Shown here one piece after another: positions 41,733 through 50,232 of a stretch of DNA of 64,000 bases. How positions within the stretch are numbered: the first letter of the stretch is position 1; every line of letters starts with the position of its first letter. Source of the stretch: Mycolicibacterium flavescens (lineage in GTDB: Bacteria > Actinomycetota > Actinomycetes > Mycobacteriales > Mycobacteriaceae); the NCBI GenBank assembly GCA_900637135.1, contig LR134353.1, positions 5,270,001-5,334,000 of the forward strand, read 5' to 3'. The position numbers and the translations under genes were made by a program. The notes under the pieces were generated by a model. The model worked only from the letters and a program-made list of their open reading frames with translations, did not search any database and was not told where the DNA came from.

Positions 41733-42448
41733 TGCGCCGTTCCCTTCAACGACGCTGTCCCTCCGACCGGCGCTGTCCCCTTCAAAGACGCTGTCCCCTT
41801 CAACGACGCTGTCCCCTTCAACGACGCCGTCCCTCCGAACAGCGCCGTGTGCCATACGTGAATGACCGCCGCGAGAAGCGGACCGGCGGCCTCCGGCCCG
41901 TCATCGGAGCGCACGTGACGGTCGAGGACCCGCTCGTTCATCGAGATCAGCGCGTGCGCAAGCGGTCCGGGATCTCCGACGTCGATGGCGGGCTGGGTGG
42001 TGATGAACTCGCAGACGAACTCCTCGTACCGCTGTAGCCACTGGTCCCAGATCGCCCGTGCCTCAGGGTCGGAGTCGCGGGCGTCGAGCATCGCCCGGAA
42101 CAGGGTCCGGTGGGCGTGCCACGACTCGAACGTCCGCGTCATCGCGTCGGCCACCGACGCGCGCGGGTCGCCGCCGCCGGCCAGGAAACCGCCGATGGTG
42201 AAGACGTCGTCCTGGAAGATGTCGGTGAGCAGTTCGGTGACGACTTCGTGCTTACCGGCGAAGTAGAAGTAGAACGCAGGCCGCTTCAGACCCGCTGCCC
42301 GCGCCACCTCGGCGACGCTGATCTCGGCGAGCGACTGGGTCTGCAGTTGCTCCTCGAAAGCCTCGAGTAGCCGCAGTCGGCTTTCGTCCCCGCGCGGTTG
42401 CGGCCGGCGCGCGTTGCGGCGGGACGTCTGCGTCGACTCAGGCGGCAC
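41729..42448 (-). CDS. TetR-family regulator with a C-terminal tandem-repeat tail
   Basis: The 239-aa protein (GTG 42448, overlapping the FMO stop by 11 bp; longer frame to 42526) has a TetR helix-turn-helix (LAEISVAEVARAAGLKRPAFYFYFAGKHEVV), a ligand domain, and a tail made of repeats (GTASLK, with GTAPVG variants) coded by 18-bp repeats at 41745-41852. The tail lies after the last predicted helix and could vary in length between strains. It sits inside the operon it is expected to repress, via TGACAGCTGTCA at 43859-43870. Confidence 0.82.
   Translation of the reverse strand: MPPESTQTSRRNARRPQPRGDESRLRLLEAFEEQLQTQSLAEISVAEVARAAGLKRPAFYFYFAGKHEVVTELLTDIFQDDVFTIGGFLAGGGDPRASVADAMTRTFESWHAHRTLFRAMLDARDSDPEARAIWDQWLQRYEEFVCEFITTQPAIDVGDPGPLAHALISMNERVLDRHVRSDDGPEAAGPLLAAVIHVWHTALFGGTASLKGTASLKGTASLKGTAPVGGTASLKGTAQ
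41745..41852. repeat. 18-bp minisatellite within a TetR coding region
   Basis: Tandem 18-bp units (plus-strand consensus TTCAACGACGCTGTCCCC) start at 41745, 41763, 41781, 41799, 41817 and 41835. Units 3 to 5 are near-identical; units 2 and 6 are diverged (CCGACC, CCGAAC starts). Being a multiple of 3, copy changes keep the reading frame. Confidence 0.85.
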
Positions 42449-43808
42449 CGGCTGCCTCGCGTGCCCGGCCGGCCAGCTGGACCGGACCGAACTTCTCGAC
42501 GCGGCGCCTACCTGCCGGCAGCTCACGCTTGCGCATGTCGCGTTCGTAATCCCAGTAGTCCACCTGCTGGGTGTGTCGCGGTTTGTCGGCGAAGTGACCG
42601 ACGTACTTGCGTTCGTCGGCGGCGATGACGCGCCACATCTCGGCTTCGGACGGCGGCCGGTACGTACCGGCGAGATACGCGGCGGCCAACCGGGCCTGGC
42701 ACTCCACGAAGGGGAACAGCGTGGGCACCGCCTGCGCGAAGCCGAGGAAGAGCAGGTCGTCGATCCCCGGTTTGAGGATCCGCTTGTACAGCGGGAGCCG
42801 GTTGTCGGGAGCCTCGATGAAACTGCGGTCGAAGAACGGGAACGTGATGTTGTATCCCGTCGCGTAGATGATCACGTCGGCTTCCACGGTCGAACCGTCG
42901 ACGAACACTACCGAATTCCCGTCCAGGCGTTCGATATTCGGTTTCGCGGTCGCGTCGCCGGACCCCAGCCGCATGAGCAGTTCGGCGGATTGGGTCGGGT
43001 GCGCCTCGAGGAACCGATGGTTGGGTTTGGGCAGGCCGTAGTTCTCGGGATCTCCGAACATGAACCGCGCGAACGGCTGCATCGCTCGCCGCTGCCACGA
43101 CAACGGGATCACCGGCAACGAGCGCGCGACCTTGTCGGCGGTCTTCCCGAAGATGTACTTGGGCACGATCCACGCACCCGAGCGGGTGGAGAGATAAACC
43201 GTGTTGCGCCAAGACTTCTGGGAGAGCTCGGAGACCAGGTCGGCTGCCGAGTTGCCGATGCCGACGACGACGATGCGCTTGCCGCGCAGATCGAGCGGTT
43301 CGGTGGGGTCGATGTAGTGGTGGGCGTGGATGCTCTCGCCGGTGAACTCGCCGGGAAAGTCGGGTGTGCGCGGATCCCAGTGATGCCCGTTCGCAACCAC
43401 CAGCGCGTCGTACCGTCGCGTGTGCCCGTCCGCGGTGTCGAGTTCCCAACCGCCGTGGGGCAAACGCCGCGCGTGCTTGACCTCGTTCTGGAACTGAATG
43501 CGGTCCAACAGGCCGAAGGTTTCGGCGTAGTCGTCCAGGTACTCCTTGATCTGGGAGTGATGCGGGAAGTCGGGAAGGTCGTCGCGCATCGGAAAGTCGC
43601 GGAACGACAGGCATTCACGTGAGGTGTCGATGTGCAGCGACCGGTACGCGCTGGAGTGGCCGTTCGGATTGCGGAACGCCCAGTTCCCGCCGATCCGGTC
43701 GGAGGACTCGAAGCAGTCGTACTCGATGCCGGCGTCTGCGAGGTTTTTACCCGTGGTCAAACCGCTGATGCCTGCGCCGATGATCGCCGTCGTGGGTGAT
43801 GAAGCCAT
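42438..43808 (-). CDS. Class B flavin monooxygenase (FMO/Baeyer-Villiger type)
   Basis: The 456-aa protein has the FAD motif IIGAGISGLTTGKNL, the FMO fingerprint FTGESIHAHHY (F-x-G-x3-H-x3-Y), the NADPH motif VVGIGNSAADLV and the late ATGYN. The fingerprint is FMO-like rather than the F-x-G-x3-H-x3-W-P/D of type-I BVMOs. ATG 43808 is preferred over the extension to 43871, and lies 28 bp after the predicted transcription start. It heads an operon with TetR and alpha/beta hydrolase genes and lies downstream of an SDR gene: alcohol oxidation, ketone oxygenation and ester hydrolysis would fit. Confidence 0.87.
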   Translation of the reverse strand: MASSPTTAIIGAGISGLTTGKNLADAGIEYDCFESSDRIGGNWAFRNPNGHSSAYRSLHIDTSRECLSFRDFPMRDDLPDFPHHSQIKEYLDDYAETFGLLDRIQFQNEVKHARRLPHGGWELDTADGHTRRYDALVVANGHHWDPRTPDFPGEFTGESIHAHHYIDPTEPLDLRGKRIVVVGIGNSAADLVSELSQKSWRNTVYLSTRSGAWIVPKYIFGKTADKVARSLPVIPLSWQRRAMQPFARFMFGDPENYGLPKPNHRFLEAHPTQSAELLMRLGSGDATAKPNIERLDGNSVVFVDGSTVEADVIIYATGYNITFPFFDRSFIEAPDNRLPLYKRILKPGIDDLLFLGFAQAVPTLFPFVECQARLAAAYLAGTYRPPSEAEMWRVIAADERKYVGHFADKPRHTQQVDYWDYERDMRKRELPAGRRRVEKFGPVQLAGRAREAAGAA

Positions 43809-43843
43809 GTTGCCTACCGTTGTCGTGAATTCCGTCACTGGCA

Positions 43844-43871
43844 ACACTACCGATTTTCTGACAGCTGTCAA
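43844..43871 (-). promoter_or_regulatory. Sigma-A-type promoter with overlapping operator for the FMO operon
   Basis: On the minus strand TTGACA (43871-43866), a 16-bp spacer and TAGTGT (43849-43844) form a -35/-10 pair, 36 bp before the FMO ATG. The perfect 12-bp palindrome TGACAGCTGTCA (43859-43870) covers the -35, so repressor binding would block transcription. Confidence 0.7.
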
Positions 43872-43915
43872 AGAATGGGTGGGCCTCGCCCGCGCCGACG
43901 GTGCGGTCGGCGTGC

Positions 43916-44665
43916 CTAGACGGTGAAGCCCCCGTCGACGTTCCAGTTCGCGCCGGTCACGAACCCGGACTCGGAGCCCGCCAGAAAGCTCACGACGGCA
44001 GCGACATCGCCGACGTGTCCGTAGCGGCCTTGTGCCGTCACCTTCTTCAAGCTCTCGGGAAAGTCGCCGCTGTTGTCGGGATTCGCATCGGTGTCGATCG
44101 GCCCCGGTTGGACGTTGTTGACGGTGATGCCGCGCGGGCCGAGTTCGCGGGCCAATCCGCGGGTGAAGGACGAGACCGCGCCCTTGGTCATGGCGTAGAC
44201 CGAAAGCCCCGGTCCCGGAACGCGGTCGGCGTTGATACTGCCGATGTTGATGATCCGCGCGCCCTCATCCAGGTACTTCACCGCTGTGCGGACTGCCCAG
44301 AACATTCCGCCGATGTTGGTCGCGACCAGACGGTCGAATTGCTCGGCCGGGAAGTCGTCGATCGACGCCAGGTGGGCGACGCCGGCATTGTTCACCAGCA
44401 CGTCCAGACCGCCGAGATCGGCCACGGTCTGGTTGACCGCCGCGGCAACTTGAGCGGGGTCGGCGGCGTCGGCCTGGATGGCCACGGCCCGCCCGCCGCG
44501 CTCGGCGACTTGGGCCACGAGCTTTTCGGCATCCGTCGCCGATGCCGAGTACGTGAAAGCGACCGCGGCGCCGTCGGATGCCAAACGACGCACGATTTCC
44601 GCGCCGATCCCGCGTGAACCACCGGTGACAAGCGCTCGCCGTCCGGCCAAGGGTGTGGTGCTCAT
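43916..44665 (-). CDS. SDR-family oxidoreductase
   Basis: The 249-aa classical SDR has ALVTGGSRGIGAEIVRRL, NNAGVAHLAS, IINIGSINADR (serine), YAMTKGAVSSF (Y-x-x-x-K) and FVTGANWNVDGGFTV. The Arg after the glycine motif suggests NADPH preference. GGAGAGG lies before the ATG at 44665. It is upstream of the FMO operon on the same strand; the 107-bp gap contains that operon's promoter. Alternatively it could be an acyl-carrier-protein reductase. Confidence 0.88.
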   Translation of the reverse strand: MSTTPLAGRRALVTGGSRGIGAEIVRRLASDGAAVAFTYSASATDAEKLVAQVAERGGRAVAIQADAADPAQVAAAVNQTVADLGGLDVLVNNAGVAHLASIDDFPAEQFDRLVATNIGGMFWAVRTAVKYLDEGARIINIGSINADRVPGPGLSVYAMTKGAVSSFTRGLARELGPRGITVNNVQPGPIDTDANPDNSGDFPESLKKVTAQGRYGHVGDVAAVVSFLAGSESGFVTGANWNVDGGFTV

Positions 44666-44764
44666 GTCTTCTACCTCTCCGGGGAGTTACGAACTCAGTA
44701 CGTTTGACGTCAAGTCCCGGAGGGCGTGCCGCATTCCCGATACAGGGGGCCGCGAAGAGTTGGG

Positions 44765-45208
44765 CTAAGTAGTAATCCGCATCTCGGCATCCGGGTGCGA
44801 GCTGAGCGTGACGACGATCGTGCCGCTGCCCGTCGGGAACGTGGTGTTCGCATATCCGATGAAGCCGTAATGCCCGTCGATGGTCGAAACGGCTGTGATG
44901 TCGCTGCTTCCCGAGGCGCCGGTGTCGAGGTTCACCCAATCGGCCGTGACGGTGAGAGAACAGGAGCCGTCGTAGGTGCCGGCGTCGTAGCTGATCGCGA
45001 CGCGAACCCCGTTCTCGACGCGATCGCCGACCTGAACCGGGGTCAACTGAGCCTCGGCGCTGACGCTGCCGCCGCATGTCGGCGAGGCCACCACGGGAAC
45101 GCGATCGAGTTGTGCGAAGGCGTCGGCGCGGGAGGTCGCCACTCCCACCAACGACAGTGCACTCAGCGCACCGGCGAGCGCGACGACGACAACACGGAAC
45201 GGCGTCAT
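44765..45208 (-). CDS. Exported protein of unknown function
   Basis: I do not recognise this 147-aa protein. It has a signal peptide (FRVVVVALAGALSALSLVGVATSRADA), then a beta-rich mature region with two cysteines (SPTCGGSV, DGSCSLTV) that could pair. It has some resemblance in composition to immunoglobulin-like or MPT63-like secreted proteins. GGAAGAG precedes the ATG at 45208; the frame continues to 45268. No operon partner is apparent. Confidence 0.6.
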   Translation of the reverse strand: MTPFRVVVVALAGALSALSLVGVATSRADAFAQLDRVPVVASPTCGGSVSAEAQLTPVQVGDRVENGVRVAISYDAGTYDGSCSLTVTADWVNLDTGASGSSDITAVSTIDGHYGFIGYANTTFPTGSGTIVVTLSSHPDAEMRITT

Positions 45209-45421
45209 GCCTCTTCCATCGACTGCCGGGCGCGTGGCGTTAGCACCTTGTCGCCGGTGGCGATGCAATCCGCCGCGGCATCGGCGATTGAGTCGGCTGA
45301 CACGCTTGGGGATCTCCTCCCGTCGGTGTTTGAACTCACATTCGGCGGGTTATCCCGGCGCAGGGAGCTGATGATCGGCGCGGTGGCCATCTCGTCGAGT
45401 CAGGTGGTGAGAAGGGGGATC

Positions 45422-46519
45422 ATGGCGGAACGCGGTGCCGAACCCCCCGTTCCTCGGGGTCGCCGCTTCTTCTTGCGCGCGGTGCGCCACCTGTTCAGCC
45501 CTTTACGTCCCGACGACTACCTCGAGATGGTCAACCCGCTGTGGACCACCAAGGAGTTGCGCGGCAAGGTCGAGCGAGTCGAGCCGCAGGGCTCCGAAGC
45601 CGCCAGCGTGCTGATCCGGCCGGGATATGAGTGGCCGGGTCACAAACCCGGCCAGTACGTGCGACTCGGCCTCGTCATTGACGGCCGCTACCACTGGCGG
45701 GCGTACTCACTCACGTCAGATCCCCAACCTCAGGACGGTCTGATCAGCATCACTCCCAAGAAAGTCGACAGCGGAGTGGTGTCGCCGTACCTGGTGCACA
45801 AGATCCAGCCGGGAGAGCTGGTACGGCTGGGCGAGATAGAAGGCGTCTTTACCCTGCCGGAGCCGTTGCCCGCGAAAATGCTTTTCATCAGCGCGGGTAG
45901 TGGCATCACACCGATCATCAGCATGTTGCGCAGCCTTGATCACCGGGGCGAGCTCGACGACGTGGTGGTGATTCATTCGGCTCGCACGCGCGACCAGGTG
46001 ATGTTTCTGTCGGATCTCGAGGATCTCGACCGCCGCCACGACGGAGTGCGGCTGGACCTGCGGATTACGGCGGAACGGGGCCGCATGTCGGCGGACGATC
46101 TGGACGAGGTGTGCCCGGACTGGCGTGGCCGCGAGGCGTTCTGTTCCGGTCCGAGCGATCTGCTCGACGCGATGATCGAGCATTGGGAGCGCGAAGGCGA
46201 CCCGGACCGGCTGCACTTCGAGCGCTTCCAGCCGAAGATCGGCGGCAACGCCGGTGAAGGCGAAGGCGGTCAGATCACGTTCCTGGACAGCGACGAGACG
46301 ACCGAATGTGACGGCGGCACACCAATTTTAGAAGCCGGCGAGCAAGCCGGTCTGAACCTCGCCTACGGCTGCCGGATCGGAATCTGCCACACCTGCGTCG
46401 GCACGCTGAAGTCCGGCAAAGTGCGCGACCTGCGATCCGGGGATGTAACCGAGCCGACCGGGCAAGACGTGCGGATCTGTATTCACGCTCCTGAAGGTGA
46501 CGTGGAATTCGCACTGTGA
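45422..46519 (+). CDS. Ferredoxin-dependent flavin reductase (Rv3230c-type desaturase partner)
   Basis: The 365-aa protein has an FAD domain (GQYVRLGLVIDGRYHWRAYSLTS), an NAD(P)H domain (FISAGSGITPIISMLRSL, AFCSGP) and a C-terminal plant-type [2Fe-2S] ferredoxin domain with CRIGICHTC and a late cysteine (RICIHAP). This is the layout of Rv3230c, which supplies electrons to the DesA3 acyl-CoA delta9 desaturase. ATG 45422 follows AAGGGGG. The frame before it (to 44726) is not coding. The desaturase gene follows 16 bp downstream. Confidence 0.9.
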   Translation: MAERGAEPPVPRGRRFFLRAVRHLFSPLRPDDYLEMVNPLWTTKELRGKVERVEPQGSEAASVLIRPGYEWPGHKPGQYVRLGLVIDGRYHWRAYSLTSDPQPQDGLISITPKKVDSGVVSPYLVHKIQPGELVRLGEIEGVFTLPEPLPAKMLFISAGSGITPIISMLRSLDHRGELDDVVVIHSARTRDQVMFLSDLEDLDRRHDGVRLDLRITAERGRMSADDLDEVCPDWRGREAFCSGPSDLLDAMIEHWEREGDPDRLHFERFQPKIGGNAGEGEGGQITFLDSDETTECDGGTPILEAGEQAGLNLAYGCRIGICHTCVGTLKSGKVRDLRSGDVTEPTGQDVRICIHAPEGDVEFAL

Positions 46520-46535
46520 ACATACGAGGAATCAA

Positions 46536-47930
46536 GTGACTACATACATCGAAAGCCCGCTCAACCGCCTCAGCGAGCAGGAACTGGAGAAACTCGCCAA
46601 AGAGTTCGACGCGATACACGACGAGGTCTTCGCCGAACTGGGCGACCGCGACCGTAACTACATCAAGGCCGTGATCTCGGCGCAGCGCCAGATCGTCGTC
46701 GTCGGACGAGTGCTGCTGCTGGCCTCCCGGTCACGCACGGCGTGGGTACTCGGCACGGGCTGTCTCGGGATGGCCAAGATCCTGGAGAACATGGAACTCG
46801 GTCACAACATCCTGCACGGCCAATGGGATTGGATGAATGATCCCGACATCCATTCGTCCGTCTGGGACTGGGACACCGCGTCGACGGCGAAGTCGTGGAA
46901 GCATTCCCACAATTACATTCATCACACCTACACCAACATTCTGGGCAAGGATCGCGATCTCGGTTACGAGATCATGCGCATCGACCCTCGTCAGCCGTGG
47001 CATCCGGTCTGGTTGGCGCAGCCGTTGTTCAACTTCCTGCTGACGGTTCTCTTCGAGTGGGGGGTGGCAGTCCACGATATCGACTTCAGAGCCGCACAGC
47101 GGGGCGAGAAGCCGTGGTCGGAGGTGCGTCAAGAATTGAAGGGCATTAGCGGCAAGGCGCGCGCACAGATCCTCAAGGACTACATCGGCTGGCCGGCCGT
47201 CAGCGCGGGCGCATTCGCGTTGACCAAGCTGGCTCTGGGGAGCCGGGTCGAGCAACCGGCGCAGTCACGCATCGGGCGCCGACTCCGCAAAATTTCAGGC
47301 AAGGGCCGAGTCGCCTCCGTGGCCAACACTTTCGACCGCGTGCTGCCCGGTGTCGAAAGCACGTTCCTGCGTACCTTGGCTGCCGACGCACTGGCCAATC
47401 TCATCCGCAATGTCTGGGCGCACGCCATCATCTTCTGCGGGCACTTCCCGGACCAGACCTACACGTTCACAGAAGAGGAAGTCGAGAACGAAACCCGTGG
47501 CGGCTGGTACGTCCGGCAGTTGATCGGCGCAGCCAACATCGAGGGCAGCCCCCTGTTCCACATCATCAGTGGCAACCTCGGCTATCAGGTCGAACACCAC
47601 CTGTATCCGGATATGCCCAGCAGCCGGTACTCCGAGATCGCCCCGAAGGTCAAAGACATCTGCGAGCGCTACGAACTGCCGTACAACTCCGGACGATTCG
47701 GAAAGCAGTGGTTCACGGTGCACCGCACCATCTTCCGGCTGGCCTTTCCCGGCGGTCAGCCACGGGCCAAGCCTGGGCCCTACCGCAGCGAAGAGCGGCA
47801 GAAGCACCCGCAGGGGCCGAGCGAAGCCAGTCGCTTCCGTGAGCGGGTTCCCGCAGAACATCCCGACGCCGGCCCTGAGCACGAATCAAGCGGTGTCGCA
47901 GTGCAACCGCCCCCGCGCGGTAACGACTGA
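46536..47930 (+). CDS. desA3: DesA3-type stearoyl-CoA delta9 desaturase
   Basis: The 464-aa membrane di-iron desaturase has three histidine boxes: HNILHGQW, HSHNYIHHTY and QVEHHLYP, plus membrane-associated hydrophobic stretches. DesA3 makes oleoyl-CoA in mycobacteria with the Rv3230c-type reductase encoded just upstream. The C-terminal tail (about 60 residues, Pro/Glu/Arg-rich) extends past the conserved core and is poorly conserved. GTG 46536 with GAGGA 6 bp upstream is preferred over ATG 46497, which lies inside the reductase gene. Confidence 0.9.
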   Translation: MTTYIESPLNRLSEQELEKLAKEFDAIHDEVFAELGDRDRNYIKAVISAQRQIVVVGRVLLLASRSRTAWVLGTGCLGMAKILENMELGHNILHGQWDWMNDPDIHSSVWDWDTASTAKSWKHSHNYIHHTYTNILGKDRDLGYEIMRIDPRQPWHPVWLAQPLFNFLLTVLFEWGVAVHDIDFRAAQRGEKPWSEVRQELKGISGKARAQILKDYIGWPAVSAGAFALTKLALGSRVEQPAQSRIGRRLRKISGKGRVASVANTFDRVLPGVESTFLRTLAADALANLIRNVWAHAIIFCGHFPDQTYTFTEEEVENETRGGWYVRQLIGAANIEGSPLFHIISGNLGYQVEHHLYPDMPSSRYSEIAPKVKDICERYELPYNSGRFGKQWFTVHRTIFRLAFPGGQPRAKPGPYRSEERQKHPQGPSEASRFRERVPAEHPDAGPEHESSGVAVQPPPRGND

Positions 47931-48042
47931 CACCGGCACCTGCGATGCGTGGTGTCTCGGCCTTTTCCTCATACTCGTGGCCGATTCTCGAATAGATGTG
48001 GCGTCCATTCCGCATTATTGAACCCTGCGAAACCATGCGGTC

Positions 48043-49242
48043 ATGTCCATCGACTCGATCAGCACCCTCCGGCGCTGGTCGATGCTCGTCATGGCTCTCA
48101 CTGCGACATTGTGCGCCAACGTGTTCATCAACGGCGCCGCGTTCCTGATCCCTGAGCTGCACCTCGACGACGAGCTTCATCTTGCACAGGCCGGTCTGCT
48201 GTCCGCGATGCCCAGCTTCGGAGTGGCGACGACGATGTACGCGTGGGGCCACGTGGTGGACCGGGTGGGCGAACGGATCGTGCTCACAGCAGGTTTGGCA
48301 CTCACCGCGGCGGCGGCGTTCGCAGCCGCAGCAGTCGATTCTCTGGTGGCGACGGGGGCGTTTCTACTCCTGGGCGGGATGGCCGCGGCGAGCAACAGTG
48401 CCGCCAGCGGCAGACTCGTGGTGGGGTGGTTTCCGCCGAACCGGCGTGGCTTGGCGATGGGGATTCGGCATACGGCATCCCCGTTGGGCGTAGGACTGGG
48501 GGCGCTGGTGATCCCCCAACTCGCCCAGCACCACGGTGTCGCCGCGGCGCTGTTGTTTCCCGCGGTCCTGTGCGCGGCGTCGGCGTTGATCAGCGCGACC
48601 GGCGTGGTGGATCCGCCGAGGCCACCGCGGTCGGAGGCGCCGACCGAGCATCTGGCCAATCCCTATCGAGGCTCGACGGTGCTGTTGCGGATCCACGCCG
48701 TATCGATGCTGTTGGTGGTGCCGCAGAGCGTGGTGTGGACATTCACCCTGGTCTGGTTGATGGCCGACCGCGGGTGGTCGGCCGCGTCGGCGGGGGTCGT
48801 GGTGACTGTCGCACAACTGCTCGGCGCAGTCGGCCGGGTCGCTGCCGGGCACTGGTCGGACCGTCTCGGTGCGCGGCTGCGCCCGATCCAGATCATCAGT
48901 GTCGCCGCCGCGCTCGCCATGTTGGTGTTGGCGGTGACCGACGAGCTGGGCTCTCCGGTGAGCGTCGCCGTGATCGTGATCGCGTCGATGATCACCGTGA
49001 CCGACAACGGGTTGGCCTACACCGCGATCGCCGAATTCGCCGGACCGTTCTGGAGTGGGCGCGCTCTCGGCGTCCAGTACACCGGTCAGATGGTGACGAT
49101 GGGCGCTACGCCGCCGGTGTTCGGCGCGCTGATCGCGGCCGTCGGCTATCCGGTGGCCTTCGCGGCGTCGGCCATCTTCCCGCTCGTCGCGCCACTTCTG
49201 GTTCCCGTCCATGCCGACCGGGAGATCGCGGACCGCGGTTGA
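48043..49242 (+). CDS. MFS transporter
   Basis: The 399-aa protein has 12 spans, with the MFS loop GHVVDRVGERIVLTAG between TM2 and TM3 (D-R-x-G-x-R) and the duplicated GHWSDRLGARLR after TM8. The best resemblance is to nitrate/oxalate-type or sugar-phosphate-type exporters, but the substrate cannot be assigned. It sits 112 bp after desA3 and ends 21 bp before a strong bidirectional hairpin at 49264-49309. Confidence 0.78.
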   Translation: MSIDSISTLRRWSMLVMALTATLCANVFINGAAFLIPELHLDDELHLAQAGLLSAMPSFGVATTMYAWGHVVDRVGERIVLTAGLALTAAAAFAAAAVDSLVATGAFLLLGGMAAASNSAASGRLVVGWFPPNRRGLAMGIRHTASPLGVGLGALVIPQLAQHHGVAAALLFPAVLCAASALISATGVVDPPRPPRSEAPTEHLANPYRGSTVLLRIHAVSMLLVVPQSVVWTFTLVWLMADRGWSAASAGVVVTVAQLLGAVGRVAAGHWSDRLGARLRPIQIISVAAALAMLVLAVTDELGSPVSVAVIVIASMITVTDNGLAYTAIAEFAGPFWSGRALGVQYTGQMVTMGATPPVFGALIAAVGYPVAFAASAIFPLVAPLLVPVHADREIADRG

Positions 49243-49263
49243 CCCGGGACATCCCAGCGGACG

Positions 49264-49309
49264 CCACGATGCCGGAACCCCTGTAACAGAAGAGGTTCCG
49301 GCACCGTGG
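49264..49309. terminator. Bidirectional hairpin between convergent genes
   Basis: CCACG-A-TGCCGGAACC (49264-49279) pairs with GGTTCCGGCA-C-CGTGG (49294-49309): 15 of 16 positions pair, loop of 14 bases. It lies between the converging MFS and SRPBCC genes and has no U-tract, as is usual for mycobacterial terminators. Confidence 0.75.
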
Positions 49310-49320
49310 CCTTTCCGGCG

Positions 49321-49808
49321 TCAGCTCGCGAGCAGTTCGTCGATCTGATTGATCGCCTGCGCCGTGCCCTCTTCGACACCCATCTCGAGCACCTTCTGCA
49401 GGCCTTCGGCCGACTCGTACGTGCTGACGTAGGTGGCTCTGGTCGCACCGTCGCCGATCGCCTCGAAGGTGTAGACACTGTGCGCGACGGGCATATCGGT
49501 TGCCGGCTTGAGGTCGTCATCGGCGAACCCGTCTTCGAAACTGAAGCTGCGCGGCTCATCGACGGCCGTGACCTTCCAGTACCGCCGTACTTCTCGCCTT
49601 CGGGTCCAGTCATGTAGTAGGTGACCGTGCCGCCTGGCGTCAGCGCATGCTCGACCACGGTCGCGGGGTAACCCGGTGGGCCCCAGACCTTCTCGAGCTG
49701 CCGCGGATCGGCGTAGATCTGCCAGACCCGCTCGACGGGCGCCGCGAACTCCGCGCTGATCGTCAGGGTACGGTCGTCGATGTTCTTGCTGATGTTGGTG
49801 ACAGGCAT
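49321..49808 (-). pseudogene. SRPBCC (Aha1-like) gene with apparent 1-base deletion
   Basis: From ATG 49808 the frame reads MPVTNISKNIDDRTLTISAE with the AHSA1-type START fold (APVERVWQIYADPRQLEKVWGPPGYPA) up to GPEGEKYGG. The continuation (YWKVTAVDEPRSFSFEDGF... DELLAS) is in the next frame and ends at 49321. One missing base near 49581-49587 (G-rich on the coding strand) would restore a protein of about 162 aa. It directly follows the ArsR gene, the usual ArsR-SRPBCC pair. The defect may be a sequencing artefact. Confidence 0.8.
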
Positions 49809-49810
49809 GG

Positions 49811-50140
49811 TTATTCCTCGCTGAGTAGGTCGTCAATGCGAGCGATGCGACCGCGCCAGACGTCCTCGAGCTCAGTGAGCATCGAGGCGACTGACCGCAC
49901 CGCCTCCACATCACCACTCGCCAGTTGCTCTCGCCCCTGGCGACGCTTGGAGATCAGGCCTGCCTTCTCCAGCACGGCGACGTGCTTCTGCACCGCGGCG
50001 AAGCTCATGTCGTACTGCGCCGCGAGCGCCGTGACCGAATGCTCCCCGGCCATCACCCGACGAAGAATGTCTCGCCGAGTCCGGTCGGCCAGGGCGTGGA
50101 AGAACGCGTCCGCTCTGTCCTCGTCCTGATCGGTCACCAT
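49811..50140 (-). CDS. ArsR-family winged-helix repressor
   Basis: The 109-aa protein has the ArsR winged-helix pattern (FFHALADRTRRDILRRV, HSVTALAAQYDMSFAAVQKHVAVLEKAGLI). The metal-binding ELCVC motif is absent, so it is of the ArsR-SRPBCC type rather than a metal sensor. ATG 50140 is 7 bp from the palindrome at 50147-50166. It precedes the SRPBCC gene by 2 bp and is divergent from the PatB-like aminotransferase. Confidence 0.88.
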   Translation of the reverse strand: MVTDQDEDRADAFFHALADRTRRDILRRVMAGEHSVTALAAQYDMSFAAVQKHVAVLEKAGLISKRRQGREQLASGDVEAVRSVASMLTELEDVWRGRIARIDDLLSEE

Positions 50141-50146
50141 CAGAAT

Positions 50147-50166
50147 ATACAACTGATTGGTTGTAT
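50147..50166. promoter_or_regulatory. ArsR operator palindrome
   Basis: ATACAAC-TGATTG-GTTGTAT is a perfect 7-bp inverted repeat with 6-base spacer. On the minus strand it adjoins TATATT, a possible -10 a few bases before the ArsR ATG. On the plus strand TATGTT (50164-50169) may serve the aminotransferase gene. Confidence 0.65.
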
Positions 50167-50232
50167 GTTGTCAACCGTGTTAGCGCCGATGCCCGGCGTG
50201 CGCCGCGGTCGGCGACGTTGCGACAAAATGGG

